Assembly: GCA_948472945.1 (NCBI GenBank)
Contig: CAOKVX010000011.1
Coordinates: 20,376-84,375 of the forward strand
Length of the DNA stretch: 64,000 nt
Origin: an uncultured Clostridia bacterium
Lineage (GTDB): Bacteria; Bacillota; Clostridia; Lachnospirales; Lachnospiraceae
Direction of reading: 5' to 3'
Shown: positions 26,532 to 34,200 of the stretch, piece by piece
Layout: every line of letters begins with the position of its first letter
Numbering within the stretch: the first letter of the stretch is position 1
The notes under the pieces: model-generated
What the model saw: the letters and a program-made list of their open reading frames with translations, nothing else
Told to the model about the DNA's origin: nothing
The model's database searches: none
Position numbers and translations under genes: made by a program

Positions 26532-26738
26532 TTATTTATCCGAATCTGTAAATGTAACAATATCCGTCAGGTCGCAGTGAAATAATTTACAGTAACGCTC
26601 AATACTTAAAAGGGTATAGTTATGATTATGCTTTAGACGTGAAATTTCTGCCGGATTAAAATTATAAGTATATTCCAAATCATATGTACTTATATTCCTA
26701 GATGCAAGCATTTCCCAGAAAGGCGAGTAATCAATCAT
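26532..26738 (-). CDS. Small Cro/CI-type helix-turn-helix regulator
   Basis: A 68-residue protein that consists of little more than an XRE-type DNA-binding fold. The helix-turn-helix lies in the region with NISTYDLEYTYNFNPAEISRL, followed by a helix (LLSIERYCKLFHC) typical of the third and fourth helices. GGAGGATTATAA precedes the ATG. It is divergent from the leader-peptide gene at 26922, with a 22-bp palindrome between them, so it is the obvious candidate for control of the RiPP operon and of itself (inference). Confidence 0.75.
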   Translation of the reverse strand: MIDYSPFWEMLASRNISTYDLEYTYNFNPAEISRLKHNHNYTLLSIERYCKLFHCDLTDIVTFTDSDK

Positions 26739-26835
26739 TTATAATCCTCCGTATTTCTCCGGATATAAGTATGTTCAAATTTCTAAAAGTAATTAAACAA
26801 CCGCTAAATAATTGTATATTTTTTTGCAATTATTC

Positions 26836-26857
26836 TAACTTACATATATGTAAGTTA
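26836..26857. promoter_or_regulatory. Perfect 22-bp palindrome, probable operator
   Basis: The sequence TAACTTACATA followed by its exact complement TATGTAAGTTA spans 26836-26857 without a spacer. It lies in the divergent gap between the small HTH gene (start 26738) and the precursor peptide gene (start 26922). Length and symmetry fit a dimeric HTH operator. The rest of the gap is AT-rich. No convincing -35/-10 pair was found for either gene. Confidence 0.6.
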
Positions 26858-26921
26858 CCACTAATTAAAATTGCTGTTATTGTAATATTGTTACAAAAAA
26901 TATTTATAGGAGGAATAAATT

Positions 26922-27212
26922 ATGCAGGGATTTAAAGAATTTTACGAGGAGGTCTCGAAAAATGAGACGCTCAAAAAAATGCTGGAAAAAACTGTCGAAA
27001 GCAGAATGGAGGATGCAAGAAAACTGATTATAAACGACCAAATCTCCATTGCCAAAAAACATAACTTCGACATATCTGAAAGCGACTACATGCAATCCGC
27101 CGAATCCGGCATGGTAGGTGTAGGCGGCGGCTGCCTCCTAATCGACTCCGGCTGTTTCGTATGCGGCGAGATAAATGAACACGGCGGCTGCATCGTTATA
27201 GGCGCACGTTAG
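26922..27212 (+). CDS. RiPP precursor peptide with Nif11-like leader and Gly/Cys-rich core
   Basis: A 96-residue peptide. The N-terminal part (GFKEFYEEVSKNETLKKMLE) fits the Nif11-derived leader pattern (FxxxVxxDxxLxxxL). Residues 50-70 lead through an acidic stretch to a GVGGG motif at 66-70, a plausible cleavage zone. The predicted core, residues 71-96, has four Cys (C71, C78, C81, C90; spacing 6-2-8), many Gly, and no Lys or Arg except the last residue R96. A strong GGAGGA site precedes it. The radical SAM/SPASM gene begins 16 bases after its stop. Product type is probably a thioether-bridged (sactipeptide or ranthipeptide) or otherwise carbon-modified peptide. The exact modification cannot be read from sequence. 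Confidence 0.78.
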   Translation: MQGFKEFYEEVSKNETLKKMLEKTVESRMEDARKLIINDQISIAKKHNFDISESDYMQSAESGMVGVGGGCLLIDSGCFVCGEINEHGGCIVIGAR

Positions 27213-27228
27213 TCCGCACGCTGATATT

Positions 27229-28560
27229 ATGAACTACATAATAAAACAGCCCTATCTTCTACGCAGATGGACAGACCTTTCATGCGGATTAGTAAACCGG
27301 GATACGGGAGTCTGCCACAGTATATTAGAAAATATGTGGAACATCCTTAATTGCTGCGATGGAACGGTAAATATGGATTATGTGTTTATGCTTCCCGGAC
27401 AGCGCAATGTATTTCAGACTCTTTTAAAAGAAGATTTTATCACCCCTGCAAAATCAGGGGAGAAACTGAGTGAAGACCAAAAACCCCGGTCACTTCCTTT
27501 TGATTATGTCCGAAGCATTCACTGGTCTGTCACAGGAAAATGTAATCTTCGGTGCAGGCACTGTTATATGAGCGCGCCAAGGCAGAAATACCACGACCTT
27601 TCACCTGATGGGGCGGAAAGCCTCATCAGGCAGATGGCAGAGGCCGAAATACATCAGATATCCCTGACCGGCGGGGAACCTTTACTAAGAAAAGATTTCT
27701 GGCAGATAGTTAATAAACTTAAAGCCGCAAACATCTATTTACGCCAGATTTTTACAAATGGACTGCTCGTGACGGATGAGTTTCTCAAACGTGCAAAACA
27801 TGAAGAACTGCGCTGTGACTTTGTTTTAAGCTTTGACGGATTAGATATGCACGACTGGCTGAGAGGTATTGAGGGCACGGAAAAAAGAACCATAGAAGCG
27901 ATAAAACGAATCAAACGGCATGGGTATTCCGTGTGTATCGAAACAGCGGTGCACAGTAAAAATTTATCCTCACTGCCGTCGACATACGACCTCCTCAGGG
28001 AGCTTAACATAGATTTCTGGAAATGCTCCTATATCACGCAGAGCGGTGAATGGAAACATGAAAACGAAGCTGTTCAATTACCGCAGAAGCAGCTGTACAA
28101 AATGTATGACATGTTAATCTCAATGAACAAAAATGACGGCTTTCCGCTGAGTGTGCAGCTCGACGGATATTATGCCTTTCATAAAGGGACGCGCCGAGAA
28201 TATATTCCCTATCTGGAAAAGGGAAAGGAATATTATTCATGCACATCCTGTATAACGGAACCTTATCTGCTTCCTGACGGAAAGCTGCTCCCATGTCCGA
28301 CATTTACAGATACAAGTCTTGAAGAAAAAATGCCTTACATAACGAAGCAGAGCCTTACCGAAATATTTCAGGATAAGGACAGTCCGTTCTACCGCGTAAC
28401 ACATATACGCGCAGACGACATTGCGAAGCACAACAAACAGTGCCGCAGCTGCATCCATCATACCCGGTGTAAAGGCGGTTGCCGGGCAATGGCATTGCTT
28501 GGGAGCAAAAATATATATGGCAGGGACATGATGATATGCAATTATTTTAATCAAAAATAA
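27229..28560 (+). CDS. Radical SAM/SPASM peptide maturase
   Basis: A 443-residue enzyme. Residues 1-90 lack Fe-S motifs and may hold a precursor-recognition region. The radical SAM cluster motif CNLRCRHC has C105, C109 and C112, followed by SLTGGEPLLRKDF. The SPASM region near the C-terminus has Cys in YSCTSCITEPY and LLPCPTFTD, then QCRSCIHHTRCKGGCRAMA, enough for auxiliary 4Fe-4S clusters. This is the layout of PqqE-like and sactipeptide maturases. It is directly downstream of the precursor and upstream of the C25 peptidase. The ATG at 27229 has no clear ribosome site, so weak initiation relative to the precursor is likely. Family and role are clear. The chemistry is inferred. Confidence 0.88.
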   Translation: MNYIIKQPYLLRRWTDLSCGLVNRDTGVCHSILENMWNILNCCDGTVNMDYVFMLPGQRNVFQTLLKEDFITPAKSGEKLSEDQKPRSLPFDYVRSIHWSVTGKCNLRCRHCYMSAPRQKYHDLSPDGAESLIRQMAEAEIHQISLTGGEPLLRKDFWQIVNKLKAANIYLRQIFTNGLLVTDEFLKRAKHEELRCDFVLSFDGLDMHDWLRGIEGTEKRTIEAIKRIKRHGYSVCIETAVHSKNLSSLPSTYDLLRELNIDFWKCSYITQSGEWKHENEAVQLPQKQLYKMYDMLISMNKNDGFPLSVQLDGYYAFHKGTRREYIPYLEKGKEYYSCTSCITEPYLLPDGKLLPCPTFTDTSLEEKMPYITKQSLTEIFQDKDSPFYRVTHIRADDIAKHNKQCRSCIHHTRCKGGCRAMALLGSKNIYGRDMMICNYFNQK

Positions 28561-28581
28561 TTTGGAAGGAGACATATTACA

Positions 28582-30258
28582 ATGAAACTTTTAAAAACCG
28601 AGTGGCTCCCCCTAAAATCAGATACTTCTAATTCTAATATTGATATTGCAAATACTGATATTAATATAGGAAAAAAAGCGGATAAAACAATTGTCCACTC
28701 TGACTTTCTCGAATCACCCCGCAATGAAACCGGAGTAATATATCTGACATATGAGCCGCATGGATATTGGCTGAACAGAATGGACAGCGGGGAAGTGTCG
28801 ATAGATTTTCCCGGCGCCGCACATATGCAGCAGACCGGTGTGCCAAAGCTTGTACAGGAGGGACTTCTTGTAGCCATACCCCGCGGCGCGCAAATTTTAT
28901 CCGTAGAGACAACAGCTGTAGAAAAAGAACTATGTCCGGAGGAGGTACAAATCTTACCTGTTCCCATTCCTGCCAAAAATAATGAGCCATACATATCCGA
29001 GCCGGACCCGTTTATATATAATACTGATTCATTCTATCCGGCGGCACACATAGTACGGCTTGGAGAAAAAGAATTTATGGGCGTATACTGCACGCATCTT
29101 CTTTTATGTCCTATGGAATATAATCCGCACAGCAGAAAACTTAATCTCTTTAAGAGCGTAACGATAAAGATTACATACCGTAATACCTCTCTTCAGGCTA
29201 ATTCTGAAAAAAAGGGCGGCTTTGGCTGTTTCCGCGGTAATCCCGCAATGAGGGATTTCATACTTGGATGCCCGGCGCAGTCAAAGTATGATGAAAGTCC
29301 GCGCATGGTCATAATCACCAGCAAAATTTTCAAGGGTAATATGTCAGCATACCGCAGTGCAAAATCGGGAGAATACCAGATTGACGACGAGATAACTGTC
29401 GAAGATATCCATAGCAAATACCCGCAGTTTGAAAAACAGGCCGCAATACGCACCTATCTTATGAAAGAACATGCCAAAAATCCAATACATACGGTAATAC
29501 TGGCCGGAAACACGGCGGAAGTCCCAAGTTATAGCGGGTACGGGTGCATGAGCGACAGTTATTACGCACAGACTGCAGAAGATAATTATGCGCCGTTATT
29601 TTCCATATCGCGCTTTCCGGCCGCTACCGCCACCGAGCTTAGGGAAATGACCGAATACGCCTCCGTTTATAATAACAATAAGCAGAATCTCCGAAATAAT
29701 GCAATATTTATAGCGTACAACGACTCCGATTTCACTATCTGTTCAGATGAAATCATTTCAAATATAGATTCCCGTTTCCATCCAATCAAGCGTTACGACG
29801 GCGATTACGGGCACATAGACGTAATACGCAGTATAAATGCGGGAAGCGGATTCATCAATTACCGCGGCCACGGAAGCTGCTCAAACTGGAGTACGGCAAA
29901 CGCCCCGCTGCTCAGTGAAATTCCACGGCTTAAGACGGGCGGCAACGCGCCGCATGTATTCAGTATTGCTTGTCTGACTAATTCAATTGAAACAGATACA
30001 TGCTACGGCTCAGTCTGGCTGCGAAACCTAAAAGCCGCCAGTTTTCTCGGAGCATCACGGTCATCTTGGCGAAATACAAACAACACTCTTGACAAATCCC
30101 TTTGGAGGCTTATAAACGAAAAGAAATACAAGACTATCGGTGAGATTTACCAGGCCGCCAGCAATGAGCTTGCAATAAACTCCCCAAGCAGATATACCGT
30201 TGAAAATCTGCAGAGCTATCTTCTTCTCGGCGACGCCACGGCTGAGTACGGGGCGTAG
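28582..30258 (+). CDS. C25 (gingipain-family) cysteine peptidase without signal peptide
   Basis: A 558-residue protein. Residues about 50-205 resemble the C25 propeptide-like domain (segments LVAIPRGAQI, FYPAAHIVRLGEKEFMGV, PMEYNPHSRKLNL). The catalytic domain spans about 240-555. The dyad is visible as H430 in INYRGHGSCSNW and C464 in FSIACLTNSIE. The 34-residue spacing nearly equals that of gingipain R (33). There is no signal peptide, secretion domain or immunoglobulin-like tail, unlike the exported gingipains, so it should act in the cytoplasm. A GGAAGGAG site precedes it and the gap to the maturase is 21 bp. The likely role is leader removal or processing of the precursor at 26922 (inference). 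Confidence 0.85.
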   Translation: MKLLKTEWLPLKSDTSNSNIDIANTDINIGKKADKTIVHSDFLESPRNETGVIYLTYEPHGYWLNRMDSGEVSIDFPGAAHMQQTGVPKLVQEGLLVAIPRGAQILSVETTAVEKELCPEEVQILPVPIPAKNNEPYISEPDPFIYNTDSFYPAAHIVRLGEKEFMGVYCTHLLLCPMEYNPHSRKLNLFKSVTIKITYRNTSLQANSEKKGGFGCFRGNPAMRDFILGCPAQSKYDESPRMVIITSKIFKGNMSAYRSAKSGEYQIDDEITVEDIHSKYPQFEKQAAIRTYLMKEHAKNPIHTVILAGNTAEVPSYSGYGCMSDSYYAQTAEDNYAPLFSISRFPAATATELREMTEYASVYNNNKQNLRNNAIFIAYNDSDFTICSDEIISNIDSRFHPIKRYDGDYGHIDVIRSINAGSGFINYRGHGSCSNWSTANAPLLSEIPRLKTGGNAPHVFSIACLTNSIETDTCYGSVWLRNLKAASFLGASRSSWRNTNNTLDKSLWRLINEKKYKTIGEIYQAASNELAINSPSRYTVENLQSYLLLGDATAEYGA

Positions 30259-30304
30259 ATGGCTCATCAATATCCCTGCAATTCGAAGCAATACGAACAA
30301 TATG

Positions 30305-30333
30305 TTGACAATAAGTTAATAAAGATATAATAT
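30305..30333 (+). promoter_or_regulatory. Predicted promoter for the CBS-methyltransferase gene
   Basis: A consensus TTGACA (30305-30310) is followed by TATAAT at 15 bp or TAATAT (30328-30333) at 17 bp. It lies about 115 bp upstream of the ATG at 30447. The rest of 30259-30446 is AT-rich with nothing further recognised. Confidence 0.5.
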
Positions 30334-30446
30334 GAAAATAAATTATTAAGTTATTATTTTAATAATGTTGTACATTTTATTTTTAAGATGTTTTTAAAAT
30401 ATTATTAGAAAACTGTTTTATTAATAATAATTTAGGGGATGACAGG

Positions 30447-31580
30447 ATGGTATCTAATAAAATCGCACAGTATGTCGTAAACAAAAACGAAACAATTGCA
30501 GACGCATACTGGAAATTCAGCAGGGAATATAAAATAACCATTGTAGTGGATAACGATAATAAATTTTTAGGCATAGTAGGAAACGCAGAATATGAAAACG
30601 CAAAAAAAACTACATCTCCTAAGGAAAAAATCGAGACTATTACGAATAAAAACTGCAAAAAAATTGTTTACAATGACGGCACTGATATATATATGGAGGC
30701 AAGAAATATTTATGCCGAATGTAACCTAAACTATATACCTATTGTATCTGACAATGACATTATAGATATTTTCAATCGTGAAAGGGCTTTTTATAAACAA
30801 TATTTTTCCGAGGGCAGACTTCCACGTATGCACTATTCGGTATGTATGTGGGCTGCGGCAGAGGAAGCAAAAAGAATGGGGTATGATGCGATAAGCGTTA
30901 TAGAATTCGGCGTAGCTTCAGGAAACGGCCTGCTGGCGGCGCAGGCTCACGCAAAAGAAATATCAAGACTGTTTGGTATCAGAATAGAACTTTACGGATT
31001 TGATACCGGCACCGGATTACCTGAATCCTCAAATTTAGTCAACGATATGGGCAATATTTTTGCTCCCGGCTGTTTTACCATGAACCAGAAAACTCTGTCA
31101 ATGCAGCTTGAAGAACATACTCATTTGATTTTAGGAAATATTGAGGATACGATTGGGGATTTTGCAGAAAAATATAATGCTCCCCCGGTCGGTGCAATGT
31201 TTGTGGATGTAGACTACTATTCTTCCACTAAGCCGATTTTAAATTGGCTTGGACAGAATGACAAATATTTTATGCCACGTATTTTTATGTATTTTGACGA
31301 TATTTCAGCGCTGCAGGAAGGTCTTGGAGAGGAAAAAGCAATTATTGAATTTAATGCAGAGAACGAAGGCAATATAAAAATATCACCTGAAAAAGTATCA
31401 GGCAATATAGACTGGATTGCAGCAGGATATTATGCCAATTCCTCATGGATATATAACTGTACCTACGATTATGCACGTCCACGTTTAAAAATATGCCACA
31501 GATATAATCATAAGGATTATACAAAATACAGATTCAGCGATGACGAAAAGGCTCAAATAGAAGCAAGATATAGTCTTTAG
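30447..31580 (+). CDS. CBS-domain / class I methyltransferase-like fusion (TylF-type)
   Basis: A 377-residue protein. Residues about 1-125 form a pair of CBS motifs (KITIVVDNDNKFLGIVGN and LNYIPIVSDNDIIDIFNRE), as found fused to nucleotidyltransferases in glycan clusters. Residues about 140-335 resemble a Rossmann-type methyltransferase of the macrocin O-methyltransferase/TylF group: AISVIEFGVASGNGLLAA (SAM loop), LYGFDTGTGLPESS, and AMFVDVDYYSS with metal-binding acidic residues. The CBS domain may bind a nucleotide that gates the enzyme. It begins a plus-strand operon with the radical SAM fusion. Substrate unknown, possibly a surface sugar or peptide. Confidence 0.7.
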   Translation: MVSNKIAQYVVNKNETIADAYWKFSREYKITIVVDNDNKFLGIVGNAEYENAKKTTSPKEKIETITNKNCKKIVYNDGTDIYMEARNIYAECNLNYIPIVSDNDIIDIFNRERAFYKQYFSEGRLPRMHYSVCMWAAAEEAKRMGYDAISVIEFGVASGNGLLAAQAHAKEISRLFGIRIELYGFDTGTGLPESSNLVNDMGNIFAPGCFTMNQKTLSMQLEEHTHLILGNIEDTIGDFAEKYNAPPVGAMFVDVDYYSSTKPILNWLGQNDKYFMPRIFMYFDDISALQEGLGEEKAIIEFNAENEGNIKISPEKVSGNIDWIAAGYYANSSWIYNCTYDYARPRLKICHRYNHKDYTKYRFSDDEKAQIEARYSL

Positions 31581-31625
31581 AACTATTTCATAACAGTTTA
31601 TCTGAAAAGAAAGGATAATATTTAT

Positions 31626-33293
31626 ATGATATCTTTCATAGAAAACAGGAAAATTGTTATATTTGGATTTAACAAATATCAAAAAGCCTTTCAATTTATA
31701 TTTGATACAATGAAAGTCTCATATTATATAGATTTTTCTGAAAATATAAATAACAATGTATATCTTCCGGAAGTACTGAACAAAGAAAATGCAGATGATA
31801 TATTTGTTATCGTTTGTGCAGAGCCGCATTTAAAGCAAAAAGCCGCGGACTTTCTCGAAAATGATATCGGATTAATTTATAATAAAGAATTTTGTATAAT
31901 GGACGACCTTTTTCCGTATCTGGATTATAATATCGAAAAACAAACACAAAATAAAAAAGTGATTCTGTGGGGAACCGGTGATAACAGCAGATTTTTTATG
32001 GAAAATTACAAAACAATTTGTCCTAATTTACATATTGACTGCGTTGTTGACTCCGACCCTGCAAAAACAAATCAAGAATATTTTGGTTATAAAATAAAAT
32101 TATTTGCCGATGAAATTTTTGATGAAAACTGCTTTTTTATTATAGGCATTGCCGAACACAAACTGGCCGGACTGCTTAAAATTTTAAAATCCAAAACGAA
32201 TGTGGACAATAATTATATTGTATCAAGCCGGTTATTCATAAATAAACCGTCTGAATTACTATATAAAACAATATACGACAACTCCAATTATAATAATTCC
32301 AAATGTTCAAAATATAACGATATTAGAATCACATCAGCCGGATATATTTCACCGTGCTGCATGTCGCGCTATATCACTATAGGAAATATATTTACAGATG
32401 ACTTTGAAAAGGTATGGTATTCCATATACGAAAAAATATTCAGGCTTTCGGTAATAAACAAGACGTTTACGTTCTGTGACAAAAATATATGTCCGTTTCT
32501 TATAAACTGTGAATCAGACATTGAACCAAGCGCAGAGGAATCTGTAAATTATGTAGACACTCAGCCTCAAAAACCACGTCTGCTTCTTTTAGAGACAGAC
32601 CCTTCATGTAATATTAGATGTTTTTCATGCAGGGATGAAGTATACGTTGTTGAAAATGAATTTTACGAAAATTTCACTCAAAGAGTTATAGAAAACTTTT
32701 TAGAGCAGCCTAAAAGAATTGTGCTGTCCGGAAACGGCGAGGTTTTCGCAAGCAAATATGCCAAAAGAATTATTGAACATAAAAACTGTGTTGACAAAAC
32801 CGAAATTTCCATACTGTCCAACGGGCTTGCTTTCAATGAACATAACTGGAATAAATATTTATCAAAATATAAAACCGTCAATGCAAGTATTTCTCTCGAC
32901 GCTGCCACTGAAGAGACATACAATAAGCTTCGCCGTGGCAGTAATTGGGAAACTGTTTTAAAAAACATGAAGTTTCTTTCCGGGAAAAAGAAACAGGGAA
33001 TAATAAAATATTTTCAAATTAATTTTGTTGCCCAAAAAGATAACGTGCATGAACTGAAGCAATTCGTAGAACTAGGTAAAAAGCTTAATGTAGACCGTGT
33101 TTTAATAACTATGCTGGAGGACTGGAACCTTCCTGAAAAACGCTATGAAAAAAACAAAATAACAACAGATGATTATAAAATAAAGCGGGAGTACCTTAAA
33201 TATTTTAATGAAATAATAGATGAGGATATTGTTGACTTTGTTAATTTTGCCCATGCTTTGGGAAAGAAACCTAAATCGGCTTATATGTATTAG
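31626..33293 (+). CDS. Radical SAM enzyme: two Rossmann domains + SPASM-like + radical SAM core
   Basis: A 555-residue protein with unusual order. Two GxGxx-type Rossmann domains of about 100 residues come first: KIVIFGFNKYQKAF from about 8, and KKVILWGTGDNSRFF from about 110. A SPASM-like segment follows (about 228-298; C244, C245, C284, C289, C295; SAGYISPCCMSRY). Last is the radical SAM core with CNIRCFSC (C328, C332, C335) and LSGNGEVFASKY. In most SPASM enzymes the auxiliary region follows the core. A related enzyme at 48242 has the SPASM-first order too, but carries the Rossmann domain at the other end. It lies 45 bp after the CBS-methyltransferase with a good AAAGG site. Substrate unknown. 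Confidence 0.78.
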   Translation: MISFIENRKIVIFGFNKYQKAFQFIFDTMKVSYYIDFSENINNNVYLPEVLNKENADDIFVIVCAEPHLKQKAADFLENDIGLIYNKEFCIMDDLFPYLDYNIEKQTQNKKVILWGTGDNSRFFMENYKTICPNLHIDCVVDSDPAKTNQEYFGYKIKLFADEIFDENCFFIIGIAEHKLAGLLKILKSKTNVDNNYIVSSRLFINKPSELLYKTIYDNSNYNNSKCSKYNDIRITSAGYISPCCMSRYITIGNIFTDDFEKVWYSIYEKIFRLSVINKTFTFCDKNICPFLINCESDIEPSAEESVNYVDTQPQKPRLLLLETDPSCNIRCFSCRDEVYVVENEFYENFTQRVIENFLEQPKRIVLSGNGEVFASKYAKRIIEHKNCVDKTEISILSNGLAFNEHNWNKYLSKYKTVNASISLDAATEETYNKLRRGSNWETVLKNMKFLSGKKKQGIIKYFQINFVAQKDNVHELKQFVELGKKLNVDRVLITMLEDWNLPEKRYEKNKITTDDYKIKREYLKYFNEIIDEDIVDFVNFAHALGKKPKSAYMY

Positions 33294-33374
33294 ATTTATC
33301 AATATAATTTATTGGTATTTTACACACATTGAATGTAAATTTAATCATCATTTTATTCTTTATTCATAAAAAGC

Positions 33375-33403
33375 TTGTATAAATTTTTAAGCTATGCTAT
33401 AAT
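33375..33403 (+). promoter_or_regulatory. Predicted extended -10 promoter for the surface-protein pair
   Basis: TTGTAT (33375-33380) and TATAAT (33398-33403) are 17 bp apart, with TG just before the -10. This gives a leader of about 215 bases before the ATG at 33627. The 333-bp gap 33294-33626 is otherwise AT-rich. A weaker TTGCAA-based site may lie near 33490. No terminator was seen after the radical SAM gene. Confidence 0.55.
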
Positions 33404-33626
33404 TTGCCTATGAATTATACATACTAAATTGTTTATATTTGGTTTGCGTTCTTTACATTTATCAGGCAGTGTTTGTAAAAAAATTTACTGTTTTGCAAGT
33501 TTATTCCTATTTATATAGATACTATTCTGATATTAAAAAAGTTATATCAATTTCATGTTAAGAAATACATGAAAGCAGACGATATAAACAATGGCACACA
33601 TGAAAAACAAGGAGGTTTCATTCATT

Positions 33627-34169
33627 ATGGCAAGTATTAATTCACATGACCGTATCAATGATAGGTTATCTCCGTCCAAAAAAAAGAAAGGAGGAAAGGG
33701 ATTTTTAATTGCTTGTGTCGCGTTTGTCGCCGTTATCATTTTAATAGTGATTGCCATTAACGTGTTTGGAAAAACAGAAATACAGCCAAACAAAGTTGTT
33801 ACTCCTGACAATGTTGACGATATTATCGAAAGCATGGAAAAGGATAAAGTATCTTCAGGCAATTACAATGTAAGAATGAATCCAACTTGGACATTTGAGG
33901 AAGGTAATCTTACCTCCAAGGATGCCTATGTTGAAAATCCGGCTACAAATAACAATGATGTCTATTTTACAATCGCTCTTGCCGATACTGAAGAAGTTAT
34001 ATTAACATCTCCGGTTATTCCTTTAGGCAGCAGTTTACAGGACATCACACTTGAAAAAAGTTTATCTGTAGGAACACATGACTGCATTATAACATACCAT
34101 CTGCTTGACAGTGATGGTGATGAAGAAAGTTCAGTCAATCTTACTCTTACAATTATGGTAAACAACTAA
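33627..34169 (+). CDS. Membrane-anchored extracellular protein of unknown function
   Basis: A 180-residue protein from the ATG at 33627, chosen because AAGGAGG lies 11 bases upstream. An upstream in-frame ATG at 33591 has no site. A Lys-rich cytoplasmic stub (SKKKKGGKG) precedes one transmembrane helix at about 25-46 (FLIACVAFVAVIILIVIAIN). The outer part, about 130 residues, is beta-rich by composition and free of Cys. I recognise no family. It is 31 bp from the secreted-protein gene at 34201 and likely shares its transcript, so the pair may assemble a surface structure. Confidence 0.65.
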   Translation: MASINSHDRINDRLSPSKKKKGGKGFLIACVAFVAVIILIVIAINVFGKTEIQPNKVVTPDNVDDIIESMEKDKVSSGNYNVRMNPTWTFEEGNLTSKDAYVENPATNNNDVYFTIALADTEEVILTSPVIPLGSSLQDITLEKSLSVGTHDCIITYHLLDSDGDEESSVNLTLTIMVNN

Positions 34170-34200
34170 TTATTTATAAAATTCAGGGAGGAATTCAATT

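Noticed and set aside
26922..27212. SCIFF / six-Cys ranthipeptide precursor
   Set aside because: The peptide has only four Cys in its tail and a Nif11-like leader, which does not fit the six-Cys-in-45 pattern.
33294..33626. Riboswitch or small RNA in the long leader before the surface-protein pair
   Set aside because: No known riboswitch core or convincing stable structure could be recognised by eye. Only the promoter was supported.
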